Positions 34,597-44,000 are shown, numbered from the stretch's first letter. The stretch: 64,000 nucleotides of DNA from Pseudomonas sp. GM78 (GCF_000282475.1 NZ_AKJF01000056.1:124001-188000); one strand, 5' to 3'. Translations and numbers: made by a program. Notes: generated from the letters alone by a model not told the origin.

Positions 34597-35929
34597 TGTG
34601 CATCTCCATAGGGGTCGCCAGCGGTTCCAGCGCCTCTCGGTGACGCGGCCCCAGGACAATTCCCGGGCGTGCGCGCTGGATCAACAAAAAGGCTTCGGCG
34701 ACACTGCTGGCCCGCCCGGTATGCAACAGCCAGGCGGCTACGGCGGTGGCGCTGCGCGAATAGCCCAGGGCGCAGCAGACCAGTAGCGGCCCGTGCTGGC
34801 GCAGGCTTTCGATGGCCAATGCGGCTTCCTGGCATTGCGCGGTGGTGGGGGCGGTCAGGTCCAGGACAGGCAGTGTGCGGTAGACGACGGCGCCAGGATC
34901 GAGGGACAGTTCGGCACACAGGTCGAACACCGCGGTGAAGGCGCTGCCCTTGAGTTCCCCGCGAGTCGGTATGCGCCCGAGCCAGACGTCATCGAGCACT
35001 TGGTCTGGCAGCGGATTGTTGCGGGTCCACAGGCGCGAATTGAGCCAGGCGGCCGCCAGGTAGGGCGCCAGCAACCAGCGCGCGGCGTGGGACAGTCGCC
35101 CGTCGGCGCGCTTCTGAAACCCTCCTGCGTCCAGGACGGCGTAATTGAGCGCCACCAGCAGCAAGGCGGATGCCGGCCAGGTCAGCCACAGCCAAGCCCC
35201 GCCGAAGTAAAAGGTCGGGACGGCGAAAGCAGCAGCCCCCAACAGGTAACACAACGCCAGTTGCCAGCGTTTTTTCTCGGTTGCCAGTCGGGCGCCGTGC
35301 AGAGGCCCCGGCCCCTCCAGCGGCCATAGCCAGACACACAGCCAGCCAAGCAGAGCACCGGTAGGCAGGTCAATGAAGTGGTGTTGGTAAGTGGTCAGCA
35401 CCGAGAGCCCGATCAGGGTAAACCAGGCATGCATCAATCCGCGCCAGAAGCCCTGCAGGTGCCGGTGATAGCAGGTCCACAGGATGACCAACAGCGCAAT
35501 GTGCAGCGATGGCGCCTGATTGAACGGCTTGTCGAAGCCTGCCAGGACGTCGAACAGCCAACCGAATACGCCATCCAGTTCCGGCCGGGCGAAGGTGAAG
35601 CGCAACGGCCAGATCAGAAAACAACTGACCGCAATGAGTTGCGCGGTCAGCAGGCGCAAGGCGTGGCGCTTGAGTTCCTCGCGACTGTTGGGCAACAACA
35701 GGGACAGCCCGTACAGCAAATCGATGGACCAGTACGGGACGATGCTCCAGGCCCAGAACGGCATGTGGGTTTCCCAGCCGAACACCAGGCTGCCGACATC
35801 GTCGCGCTGGGTGGTGACCCAGGTGGCGAAGCCGTAGGTGCCGAAAAACAATGGCGCCAGGAGCAGCAGCCAGAGCACTGCGGGCTTGAGCAAGCCGGGT
35901 TCGCGTGCGGTTGTCGCGGTGTATGGCAT
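34586..35929 (-). CDS. PAP2 phosphatase fused to dual-specificity phosphatase (YnbD-like)
   Basis: The 447-residue protein joins two phosphatase modules. The N-terminal part is a membrane PAP2 domain (NQAPSLHIALLV and HHFIDLPTGALLG carry the conserved His and Asp). After further membrane segments a soluble Cys-x5-Arg phosphatase follows (VCCALGYSRSATAVAAWLL, Cys-x5-Arg = C-A-L-G-Y-S-R). Such enzymes can remove phosphate from lipid phosphates, for example phosphatidylglycerophosphate or phosphatidate. ATG at 35929 overlaps the preceding stop (TGATG). Similar in architecture to E. coli YnbD. Confidence 0.88.
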   Translation of the reverse strand: MPYTATTAREPGLLKPAVLWLLLLAPLFFGTYGFATWVTTQRDDVGSLVFGWETHMPFWAWSIVPYWSIDLLYGLSLLLPNSREELKRHALRLLTAQLIAVSCFLIWPLRFTFARPELDGVFGWLFDVLAGFDKPFNQAPSLHIALLVILWTCYHRHLQGFWRGLMHAWFTLIGLSVLTTYQHHFIDLPTGALLGWLCVWLWPLEGPGPLHGARLATEKKRWQLALCYLLGAAAFAVPTFYFGGAWLWLTWPASALLLVALNYAVLDAGGFQKRADGRLSHAARWLLAPYLAAAWLNSRLWTRNNPLPDQVLDDVWLGRIPTRGELKGSAFTAVFDLCAELSLDPGAVVYRTLPVLDLTAPTTAQCQEAALAIESLRQHGPLLVCCALGYSRSATAVAAWLLHTGRASSVAEAFLLIQRARPGIVLGPRHREALEPLATPMEMHSVH

Positions 35930-37683
35930 CACGACACCCGTTGCGCGAGAGCCACGCTGAAAATCCCCCACTCGTCGACGCGCATGCCGACTTTGCGAAA
36001 GCCGGCGGCCTCAACCAGCTGGTCCATTTCCGCCTGGGTGCGCCGGCGCATGACCCAGGCCTGGCCTTCACGGTGGCTGGTCAAGGCGCGGGCGATCAGT
36101 TCCAGCTGCGGGTGCCAGGGTTGGCCGGTGTAGACCAGGTATCCGCCAGGTTCCACGGCTTCGGCCAGGCCGGCCAGGGAAGCGCCGACCATCTGGTTGT
36201 CGGCGAACAGTTCGTACAGCCCGGAGACCACCGCCAGGGTCGGTTTGGGCTCCAGCGCGGCCAGATCGGCACGGTCGAAGGCATCGCCCTTGACGAATCG
36301 TGCGATGTCTTCCAAGCCTTTTTCCCGGATCAGTGCGCTGCCGTCACGTACGTTGATATCGCTGTAGTCGCGCAACAGAATCGATTCGGGTAACGGGCTG
36401 ATGCCCTGCAAGGCTTCGAGAATGTAGCGTCCGTGTCCGGCGGCGATGTCGACGATGCGCACTTCGCGGCCCTGGTCGCGTAATTGCTGCATTGCCAGGC
36501 GCAGCAGTTCTTCGACGTGCAGCTTGCGTTGACGAATGCCGCGCCAGCCGATGGAGTCGAGGTAATTGCGGTCGATCAGGCGGCCGACACCCGAGGTGCC
36601 CGTGGGCGTATTGCGATAGACATAGTCCAGGGTGCTTCCGGAGTCGAATCCTGTGTCGAAGCCTAGCTTGATCCCGGACGACAGTTGGCTGCCCAGGCGC
36701 ATGCTGGCGCGGGTCATGCGCCAATACAGATCGCGCAGCGAGTTGCGCGGCAGCGGCGCGGCCAGTGATTCGGATTCGGCGCAGGTCAGGCCCAGGCGAT
36801 CGGCGGCCAGCAGGGCAGGGCGTTCGGTGGGCTGTGCGAAGTTCTGCAGGATGAAACGACGTGCGCTGGCGACGGCGTGTCCACGGTTCTTTTCACCCAG
36901 GGTGTCGTGGAAGAATCCCGGCAGGACATGTTTTTCCTTGTGCAGAGTGCCCAGGCGCTCGAAGAACTGTTCCTGGGGTTGGCGGTGTACGACGAAGTCG
37001 GCACCGGAGATCAACATCTGAGTGGGTATCGCGATGGCCTGGGCATCGGCCACCACTCGGTCGGCGGCCTCATAGAGACCGAGCAGGACATTGACTGAAA
37101 TTGCCTTGGTGATCAGCGGGTCGCTGTCGTAGCTGGCGACGCGCTGCGGGTCATGGCTGAGAAAGCGCGCCTTGACGTAGCTGTTGACGAAAAAGTTGCC
37201 GCGCCACCGGCGCATCAGCGCCAACCCCTGACGGGCGAAGGGCACATAGAGCTTGACCTTGAACGCCGGTGACGCCAGCACCAGCGCACGTATGCGCGGC
37301 GCGTAGTCGTGGGCCCAGGTGGCGACGATCACCGCGCCGACGCTCTGGGCGATCACCGCCATATTTTCTTCATCGATACCGTAAACCGCGCTCAGGTGCT
37401 CGCAGAAGGTCTGCACGTCCCGCACGCTGGTGGCAAAGCTGGGGCTGTCGCCCCGGGCGCCCGGCGAGAGGCCATGGCCCCGGGCATCCCAGGCGAAGAA
37501 GTCAAAGCCGGGCAGCTCCAGTTCATCCACCAGATGGGCAATGCGCCCGGAGTGTTCATGGCCACGGTGAAACAACAGTACGGCCTGGCGTGGCGTTCCC
37601 GGTTCAGGGCTGCCGGGCCAGTGGCGGTAGAACAACTGCACGCCGTCGTGGGTGGTGAATGTCTGTTGCTGTGCTTCGCGCAT
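35929..37683 (-). CDS. Alpha/beta hydrolase-methyltransferase fusion (YnbC-like)
   Basis: The 584-residue protein has an N-terminal alpha/beta hydrolase (residues 1-310: LLFHRGHEHSGR, FAWDARGHGLS, the nucleophile in IAQSVGAVIV with Ser114, a His in PGFFHDTLGE) and a C-terminal SAM methyltransferase (motif I VRIVDIAAGHGRY, later VVSGLYELF). E. coli YnbC has the same layout and about the same length. ATG at 37683 has AAGGA seven bases upstream. In the operon it may modify the headgroup or acyl chain of the lipid made; the real reaction is unknown. Confidence 0.87.
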   Translation of the reverse strand: MREAQQQTFTTHDGVQLFYRHWPGSPEPGTPRQAVLLFHRGHEHSGRIAHLVDELELPGFDFFAWDARGHGLSPGARGDSPSFATSVRDVQTFCEHLSAVYGIDEENMAVIAQSVGAVIVATWAHDYAPRIRALVLASPAFKVKLYVPFARQGLALMRRWRGNFFVNSYVKARFLSHDPQRVASYDSDPLITKAISVNVLLGLYEAADRVVADAQAIAIPTQMLISGADFVVHRQPQEQFFERLGTLHKEKHVLPGFFHDTLGEKNRGHAVASARRFILQNFAQPTERPALLAADRLGLTCAESESLAAPLPRNSLRDLYWRMTRASMRLGSQLSSGIKLGFDTGFDSGSTLDYVYRNTPTGTSGVGRLIDRNYLDSIGWRGIRQRKLHVEELLRLAMQQLRDQGREVRIVDIAAGHGRYILEALQGISPLPESILLRDYSDINVRDGSALIREKGLEDIARFVKGDAFDRADLAALEPKPTLAVVSGLYELFADNQMVGASLAGLAEAVEPGGYLVYTGQPWHPQLELIARALTSHREGQAWVMRRRTQAEMDQLVEAAGFRKVGMRVDEWGIFSVALAQRVS

Positions 37684-37693
37684 TGCCATTTCC

Positions 37694-38317
37694 TTAGGCT
37701 GAAGAGCTGTCGATGTGTACTTCCCTGAGGCCCTGGCGGACCCGATTGACCATGGTGTAAACCAGCAGCATCGCGATGATCGCGAACACCGTGTTGATCC
37801 AGAACGGGCTGAGCCAGCCCGGTACGATGCCGGCGGCCACGACCCCCAGCACGAAAGCCCGGTCACTTTTGCCCATGGGTCCGTCATAGCGCCGCGAAGC
37901 CCCGACCATCGGCCCCAACACGCCGCTGTACTCGCTGAACAAGGCGAGCAGGGTCACCAGCAGCACCAGCCACAGGCTGACACCGGGCAGCAGGGCAAAG
38001 GGTAGGATCAAGGCGCAGTCGGCGGTGATGTCGCACAACTCGTTGAGATAGGCCCCCAGGCGCGACTGCTGGTCGAATTCGCGAGCCAGCATGCCGTCGA
38101 TGGCGTTGAGCGCCATGCGCACCAGCATCCAGATCGGTACCAGCACAAAGACCCAGGGGTGATGCACGAAACCGGCGATCACCAAGCCCACCAGGATTGA
38201 GCCGATGCCGGCTATCAGGGTGATCTGGTTGGCGGTGGTGCCGTTGTCGAACAAGCGCCGGACCAGGGGGCGCAGGAGGTTTTGGAATGCGGGTTTGATT
38301 TGGTAGATGCTGGGCAC
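37694..38317 (-). CDS. CDP-alcohol phosphatidyltransferase with atypical motif (YnbA-like)
   Basis: The 207-residue protein has six hydrophobic segments and the CDP-alcohol phosphatidyltransferase motif at 71-100, in the form N71-x2-D74-G-x2-A-R-x8-G88-x3-N92-x3-D96. Classical enzymes (PgsA, PssA) have Asp at 71 and 92, which bind metal. E. coli YnbA, as I recall it, shares the NAIDGMLAR start. It should transfer a phosphatidyl group from CDP-diacylglycerol to an unknown alcohol. GTG start at 38317, no clear ribosome site. It opens the six-gene operon. Confidence 0.87.
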   Translation of the reverse strand: MPSIYQIKPAFQNLLRPLVRRLFDNGTTANQITLIAGIGSILVGLVIAGFVHHPWVFVLVPIWMLVRMALNAIDGMLAREFDQQSRLGAYLNELCDITADCALILPFALLPGVSLWLVLLVTLLALFSEYSGVLGPMVGASRRYDGPMGKSDRAFVLGVVAAGIVPGWLSPFWINTVFAIIAMLLVYTMVNRVRQGLREVHIDSSSA

Positions 38318-38422
38318 GTTGATGAGGTCTCGGGGGAGGCGATATGGTTACTGAGTGTAGATGGCATCCTGAGATGGATTTGGGGACGGCGCCTGGTGTG
38401 TGGGTTTAATGCTCAAAGCGTG

Positions 38423-39037
38423 TCAGGGATTCGTCCATGGCTTGGCCAGTGACAGCTTGATGAGGTAGCGCTCCTCGGTGGGGTGCCTGTAATCCTTGAA
38501 GCGATTGACCACCAGCATCACTTGATACTGGGTGCCTGCATGCCAGTAGGAGGTGCCGCCCTTGTTCACATCCCGCAATTGGGCTCGCCATTGCGGGGTG
38601 TCGGCGAACGGTGGGTCTTCTTCGACGCGGATAGGTGTCCAGCCAGCTCTGCGCCATTGCTCTTGCAGATCCAGCACGACCTTGACGGTGTCGTCGAGCA
38701 ATAGCGGCTCGATTTGTGGGGACATGCGGACACCGTGGATGTGTTCATCATCAAACATCACCGTGAAAAAACGGGCCAGAGGGGTTACAAAACCGTACTT
38801 GGGATCAATGAAGCGCAGGCGTGCATCTGATTTCGGAACACTGAACCATGAGCGCCCCGGAATGGCTGGGCCAATGCTAGCGCTGGAGCGCTGGCGCATA
38901 GACTCGTAGGGCTCGCCAATCAACAGGGCGATTTCCGGCTCATCCGATAGGGTCTCGATCACGGCCAGTGTCAGAAGGGCCGCGACTGCCAGTACTGACA
39001 TGCCGCGTCGCCAGCCCATGCGTTGCATCAGGTTCAC
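38423..39037 (-). CDS. Membrane-anchored protein, candidate immunity or accessory partner
   Basis: The 204-residue protein has one N-terminal hydrophobic segment (MSVLAVAALLTLAVIETL) and a soluble, presumably periplasmic domain with DARLRFIDPKYGFVTPLARF and SYWHAGTQYQVMLVV. No family recognised. Its GTG start overlaps the stop of the PAAR gene (GTGA) with GGAGG six bases upstream, so the two are translationally coupled. This arrangement is typical of type VI effector-immunity pairs where immunity sits in the periplasm. The role is inferred from position. Confidence 0.72.
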   Translation of the reverse strand: MNLMQRMGWRRGMSVLAVAALLTLAVIETLSDEPEIALLIGEPYESMRQRSSASIGPAIPGRSWFSVPKSDARLRFIDPKYGFVTPLARFFTVMFDDEHIHGVRMSPQIEPLLLDDTVKVVLDLQEQWRRAGWTPIRVEEDPPFADTPQWRAQLRDVNKGGTSYWHAGTQYQVMLVVNRFKDYRHPTEERYLIKLSLAKPWTNP

Positions 39038-40497
39038 CGCACGCCTCCACCCCAGGCGATATCCCGAATCGATTGCTCAATCTGGTCGCGCTGGTCGCTG
39101 TGCAGTAAATCGTTAAACTGCGCCGCGGCTTTGAGCACAAAGGTCATGCGCCGTTCGATGTCAGCCGGGTTGGCAAAGGGATTGCTGCCAAAACCAATGG
39201 TGCGTCCGTCCTCGATTGGATGGCACTGGCTGGCAAGCGTCAGCTCGATGGCCTGAGCTGCACCGGAGGGGATGTTAGTGACGTAGGAGGCATGGTTACC
39301 GCGCAATAACCATTTCAGACCGCTGTCGTTGTACATAGCTGGTTGCAGAATATTGACCTGTTCGTGCTTGGCTAGATACTCAACACTCTTGGCAATATTG
39401 CCCGCCTCGATCGCCTCAAAGGCTTGGAGGATTTCCTCTTGGCTAGTCCCGAATTCCAGAGTTTCCTGCCCCACTGGCCACAGCACCGGATGCTGACCAG
39501 TGCCATAGATGTTTTTTCGTGAAGCGAGGCAGTCCTTCAGCGCCTCCAACCCCCGTTCCTTGTAGAACACATGCAGCGGATACACATCTAGGAACAGCGT
39601 GGTATTGCCCATGGCCAGCATCTCGTACACAAACCGGTACATCCGTTGCGAGAGCGACAAGGGAAGGTCGGCACCCCAGTGGGTGAAGCCCCACACCGGG
39701 TTATCCCGGTTGGCCTCTTCGTACTCGCGCTGGCGCTGCTCAAACGCCCGAATGGTCGCGCGCTTTTCCCGCTCACTGGGACTGAGCAAGCCTCTCAGTC
39801 CTTGTCTGGCATTGTCCCTCAATTGCTGTATCGCCTCTTCTTCCGCCCGAATTTTCTCGACCGAATCAGCCGCGTGCAGCAGACCACAGCCCACCTGTTT
39901 CGAAGCGAACGCCGCAAGACCAGCCCACTGGAAACGCGGGTCATGGCGCCACAGCTGGGCGTAGGCGGCATTGATCGCCTTGTTGCGCGCCTTCGGGTCG
40001 GCAATCAGCTTGCCGCCCGGCGCCACGACGTTTTCGACCCGCTGCTGGTAGCCGCGCCAATGGTTTTCGCAGACCGTCCCTGGCCGTTCGCTGAGCGTCG
40101 GCGAGGGCGCCCGCGCTGAAGTGAAACTGGATTGTCGTGGCGTCACCGGATTGCTGGGCGAAACGGGCGCGGCCGCCTGTTGAGGGGCACTCCTCACGGC
40201 TTGCGGCGCTGAACCCTGGGTGGACTCATAGCTGACGTTGGTAAACGACGGGAGGAGCCCGGCCTTGCAGGGACAGCTGCTGCGGCTATCCAGCGAGCCA
40301 GCTGCCAGCCTGCCGTGACTGTCAAAGAAAGAGATTCCACCGACGATTTCATAGGTTTCGTCGTTCTTGCCACAGGAAACGGGATCCCCGACGCGAGCGT
40401 GAGCGAAGCCATACATCATGATGCGGGTATCGGTGTCCAGCACCTCGCCACCACAAGTGGTCTTGTCACCCTTGCGAATGAAATATCCCTTTGTCAT
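39034..40497 (-). CDS. PAAR-domain protein with DUF2515-like C-terminus, candidate T6SS effector
   Basis: The 487-residue protein starts with a PAAR domain (residues about 1-85: YFIRKGDKTTCGGEVL, VGDPVSCGKN, SSCPCKAG), the cone that caps VgrG in type VI secretion. A Pro/Ser-rich linker (100-150) is followed by a helical domain (NKAINAAYAQLWRHDPRFQW, FASKQVGCGLLHA, MLAMGNTTLFLDVYPLHVFY) resembling DUF2515. The C-terminal 330 residues are the candidate toxic part. ATG at 40497 follows AAGGAG. No vgrG or T6SS cluster lies in the window. Confidence 0.82.
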   Translation of the reverse strand: MTKGYFIRKGDKTTCGGEVLDTDTRIMMYGFAHARVGDPVSCGKNDETYEIVGGISFFDSHGRLAAGSLDSRSSCPCKAGLLPSFTNVSYESTQGSAPQAVRSAPQQAAAPVSPSNPVTPRQSSFTSARAPSPTLSERPGTVCENHWRGYQQRVENVVAPGGKLIADPKARNKAINAAYAQLWRHDPRFQWAGLAAFASKQVGCGLLHAADSVEKIRAEEEAIQQLRDNARQGLRGLLSPSEREKRATIRAFEQRQREYEEANRDNPVWGFTHWGADLPLSLSQRMYRFVYEMLAMGNTTLFLDVYPLHVFYKERGLEALKDCLASRKNIYGTGQHPVLWPVGQETLEFGTSQEEILQAFEAIEAGNIAKSVEYLAKHEQVNILQPAMYNDSGLKWLLRGNHASYVTNIPSGAAQAIELTLASQCHPIEDGRTIGFGSNPFANPADIERRMTFVLKAAAQFNDLLHSDQRDQIEQSIRDIAWGGGVR

Positions 40498-40620
40498 TGC
40501 TTCAACTCCTTGTCTGTTGGCGATCTGCAGCACAAGGGTTCAATACGAAGGTGTCAGGCGTAAATCAGACGTTTCCGGAATGCGTGTAGGAAAGGGGGAT
40601 TGAATCGAAGGTGGGGATTT

Positions 40621-40718
40621 GTAGGAGCGAGCATGCTCGCGATGAACCTGAGAGTGTCGCGGGGTGTCAGTCTCCCCGCGTTATCGTTGACGACCATCGC
40701 GAGCATGCTCGCTCCTAC
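40621..40718. repeat. REPIN, GCGAGCATGCTCGC type
   Basis: gtaggagcgagcatgctcgc at 40621-40640 and its complement at 40699-40718 face each other about 58 bases apart. It lies between the PAAR gene's start and the GGDEF-EAL gene's 3' end. Confidence 0.88.
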
Positions 40719-40721
40719 GTC

Positions 40722-43700
40722 CTACAGGAGGAGCTTTTGCAGCTCCTCCACCGGCAGCGGCCGGCTATGCAGGTACCCCTGATAGAGATGGCAGCCCAGG
40801 CCCTGCAGGAACTCAAGCTGTTCCGAGTTCTCCACCCCTTCGGCAATGATCTCCAGCCCCAAGCTGCGGGCCATGGCGACGATGGCGCGGATGATCTCGG
40901 CGTCGTTGGGGTCGGTGGTGGCGTCGCGAATGAACGACTGGTCGATTTTCAGGGTGTCGACCGGCAGGCGCTTGAGGTAGGTCAGCGAGGAGTAGCCGGT
41001 GCCGAAGTCGTCCATGGCAAAGCTCACGCCGAGTTTTTTCAGGCGCAGCATCTTGTTGATGGTGTCTTCCAGGTTCTGGATGACGATGCCTTCGGTGATT
41101 TCCAGTTTCAGCAGCGAGCTGGGCAGGCCGTAGGTGGCGAGGCTGTTTTCGATGCGCTCGACGAAGTCGTTCTGGCGGAACTGGCGCGGGCTGATGTTGA
41201 CGCACAGGCTGAATTGCAGCGGGTCCACCCGGCCATCGGCGATCAGTTGCCTGAAGGCCTGGCAGGCTTCGTCGACGATCCAGGTGCCGACCTCCAGGAT
41301 CAACCCGCTGTCTTCCAGTACCTTGATGAACTCGGTGGGCGACTGCGCGCCGAGTTCCGGGTGGTTCCAGCGCACCAGCGCCTCGGCACCGACAATGCGG
41401 TTATCCCGGGCGTCCACCTGGGGTTGGTAATGCACGCGAAACTCACCGCGTGAAAGCGCCAGGCGCAGGTCGGTTTCCATGCGCAGGCGTTCGCTCGCGG
41501 CCTTCTGCATGGTGTTGTGGTACATCTGCGCGGTATTTCGCCCCGAATCCTTGGCGCGATAAAGGGCGATATCGGCACGCTTGAGCAGGTCGGTCGGCGT
41601 GGCGCCGTGGTCGGGAATCAAGGCAATGCCGATGCTTGGCGTCACTTGCAGGCGCTGCCCGTCGAGGAACATCGGTTCCGATAGCAGCTCACGAATGGTA
41701 TCGGCCAGCTCGCAGACCTGGTCGCTGACCTCGTTGCGCGAACCTTCGAGGCCGCTGAGCAGTACCACGAATTCATCCCCACCCAGGCGCGCGACGGTGT
41801 CTTCCATGCGCACGCTGGCTTCCAGGCGCGCGGTGATGATTTTCAGCACCGTATCGCCCACCGGGTGGCCGAGGGAATCGTTGATGTGCTTGAAGTGGTC
41901 AAGGTCGAGGAACATCAATGCGCCGCGCAGGTTGTGGCGCTTGAGCAGGGCGATCTGCTGGCTCAGGCGATCCATCAGCAGTGCGCGGTTGGGCAGGTTG
42001 GTCAGCGGGTCGTGGTAGGCCAGGTGGCGGATCTGCGCCTCGGCGTTTTTCAGCAGGCTGACGTCCCGCGCGGTCAAGAGCAGGCACGCGGTTTCGTTGA
42101 GGGTGATCGGTTCCACCGACACCTCCACCGTCAGCAACTCGCCGCGCTTGTTGCGCCCGAGCATTTCCTGGTGGTGTACCCGGCCCTTGATCTGCAGTTC
42201 GGCCAGCAACGCCGAGCGTTGCTTCTCTTCGGCCCAGATCCCCACCTGGTACACGGTACGGCCGATCACTTCGTCGGCGCGGTAGCCGGTGAGGCGGCAG
42301 AAACCGTCGTTGACCTCCAGGTAGCGTCCGGTATCGCGTTCAGTGATGGTGATGGCGTCGGGGCTGGAGTGGAAGGCCTTGGCGAACTTCTCTTCGCTGG
42401 CCTTGAGCGCCGCTTCCGAGCGTTGCTGTTGGGTAATGTCGCGCAAGGTGGTGACGATGCACGACTGTTCGCTGACGCTGATCTGGCGACTGGAAATCAC
42501 GCAGGTCAGCGACTGCCCATCCTTGTGCTGGACGAGGATCGCCACATTGTTCAGGCCTTGCTCGCGGATCACCTGTTCGATCCGCTGCAGGCTCTTTGCC
42601 GAAGCGTCCCACAGGCCGATTTCGTCGGCGCTGCGCCCGATCACGTCGGCGGCGCTCCAGCCAAAGGTCTGGGTGAAGCTGGAGTTGATCTCGATGAACT
42701 GCCCGGTGTCCTGGCGCGTCACGCAGATCGGATCCGGGCTGACCTGGAACAGGGTGGCGAATTTCTCTTCGGAGGCCACCAGGCGTTGTTCGCGCTCGAC
42801 CTGATCGGTGATGTCGAGCAGGGTGCCGGCCATGCGCAGGGGCACGCCGTTTTCATCGCGGTAGAGGCGGGCGCGGCTTTCCAGGTAGCGTGAGCTGCCG
42901 TCCGGCATTTGCACCCGATAGGTCAGCTGATAGTTGCCGGCCGGGCCTTCGCGCAGGCTGCGGTAGGCATCACGCATGGTGTCGCGCTCTTCGCCGGGCA
43001 CGCCTTCGAAAAAATCGTCGAACGATTCATGGAAAGGGATGGGATCCATGCCGTGCAACTGGGCGGCGCGGGCCGAGCCATACAGCATGCCGCTGGGAAT
43101 GTGCCAGTCCCAGGTGCCCAGTTGCGCCGAGTCCAGGGCCAGGTCGAGGCGCTCCTGGCTGTCCTTGAGGGCGTGTTCGGCGGCTTTGCGTTCGGTGGTG
43201 TCAAGGAAGGTGCTCAGCAGGTACGGCTGGCCTTCGAGTTCGACCTTTTGTGCGCTGAGGATGCCATCGTGGATCTGCCCGTTGCTGGCGCGAAACTGCA
43301 CCTCCATGCTGGTCAGTTCGCCCTTGGCCTTGGTGGCCTTGACCAGTTGTGCGCGTTGCTCGGGGTGCACCCAAAGGCCCAGTTCCAGCGTGGTACGGCC
43401 GATCGCGTCCTGCACCGGCCAGCCGAACAGGCTTTCGAAATACTGGTTGGCTTCGGTGATCAGGCCGTCATCCTGGCGCGTCAGCAGGACCATGTTCGGG
43501 CACAGGTGAAACAGCGTCGCGAAGCGTTTCTCCGAGCTGCTCAGCGCCTGTTCGCGCAGGCGTTGGTGGGTGATTTCGCGGATCACGCCAATCATGCGTG
43601 GACGGCCGTGTTTGTCTGGCAGCAGGCTGCCGCTGATCTCCAGCCAATGCAAGCTGCCGTCGGGCCAGCGAACGCGATGGTGCATCGCTTGCTCCAGCGG

Positions 43701-44000
43701 CGCGCCAGCGATCACGGCATGGAAGGCGCGAAGGGTCTTGGCCCGATCTTCGACAGGCAACAGGTCGAGGTATTCCAGGTCGGCCGGCAACGGTTGCCGG
43801 GGATCGAAGCCAAACAGCGCCTGCGTGCCCCGGGACCAGCTGATCTGCCCACGCTCGATATCCCAATACCACGCGCCCAGGCGCGCGCCGTTGAGCGCGG
43901 CCAGCAATTGCGAGGCACTTTCCCAGCTTTGTTCGGAGCTTTTCGGGTCAAGCGCCTGGATGCGCGGCATCGGCGGAATACGGTCAACAGATTTCGGCAT
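40722..44000 (-). CDS. PAS-rich GGDEF-EAL protein
   Basis: The 1092-residue cytoplasmic protein has four to five PAS domains in a row (about 25-640), each with a sensory strand pattern ending in an RYLE/ITH-type linker, then GGDEF (RLGGDEFVVLL, about 640-810) and EAL (GAEALVRWNHPE, DDFGTGYSSL, AEGVEN, about 825-1085). Both catalytic signatures look intact, so it could make or break cyclic di-GMP, or use GGDEF as a regulator of EAL. No membrane segment is seen. ATG at 44000 follows AAGG; TTG at 44006 is less likely. Confidence 0.92.
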   Translation of the reverse strand: MPKSVDRIPPMPRIQALDPKSSEQSWESASQLLAALNGARLGAWYWDIERGQISWSRGTQALFGFDPRQPLPADLEYLDLLPVEDRAKTLRAFHAVIAGAPLEQAMHHRVRWPDGSLHWLEISGSLLPDKHGRPRMIGVIREITHQRLREQALSSSEKRFATLFHLCPNMVLLTRQDDGLITEANQYFESLFGWPVQDAIGRTTLELGLWVHPEQRAQLVKATKAKGELTSMEVQFRASNGQIHDGILSAQKVELEGQPYLLSTFLDTTERKAAEHALKDSQERLDLALDSAQLGTWDWHIPSGMLYGSARAAQLHGMDPIPFHESFDDFFEGVPGEERDTMRDAYRSLREGPAGNYQLTYRVQMPDGSSRYLESRARLYRDENGVPLRMAGTLLDITDQVEREQRLVASEEKFATLFQVSPDPICVTRQDTGQFIEINSSFTQTFGWSAADVIGRSADEIGLWDASAKSLQRIEQVIREQGLNNVAILVQHKDGQSLTCVISSRQISVSEQSCIVTTLRDITQQQRSEAALKASEEKFAKAFHSSPDAITITERDTGRYLEVNDGFCRLTGYRADEVIGRTVYQVGIWAEEKQRSALLAELQIKGRVHHQEMLGRNKRGELLTVEVSVEPITLNETACLLLTARDVSLLKNAEAQIRHLAYHDPLTNLPNRALLMDRLSQQIALLKRHNLRGALMFLDLDHFKHINDSLGHPVGDTVLKIITARLEASVRMEDTVARLGGDEFVVLLSGLEGSRNEVSDQVCELADTIRELLSEPMFLDGQRLQVTPSIGIALIPDHGATPTDLLKRADIALYRAKDSGRNTAQMYHNTMQKAASERLRMETDLRLALSRGEFRVHYQPQVDARDNRIVGAEALVRWNHPELGAQSPTEFIKVLEDSGLILEVGTWIVDEACQAFRQLIADGRVDPLQFSLCVNISPRQFRQNDFVERIENSLATYGLPSSLLKLEITEGIVIQNLEDTINKMLRLKKLGVSFAMDDFGTGYSSLTYLKRLPVDTLKIDQSFIRDATTDPNDAEIIRAIVAMARSLGLEIIAEGVENSEQLEFLQGLGCHLYQGYLHSRPLPVEELQKLLL

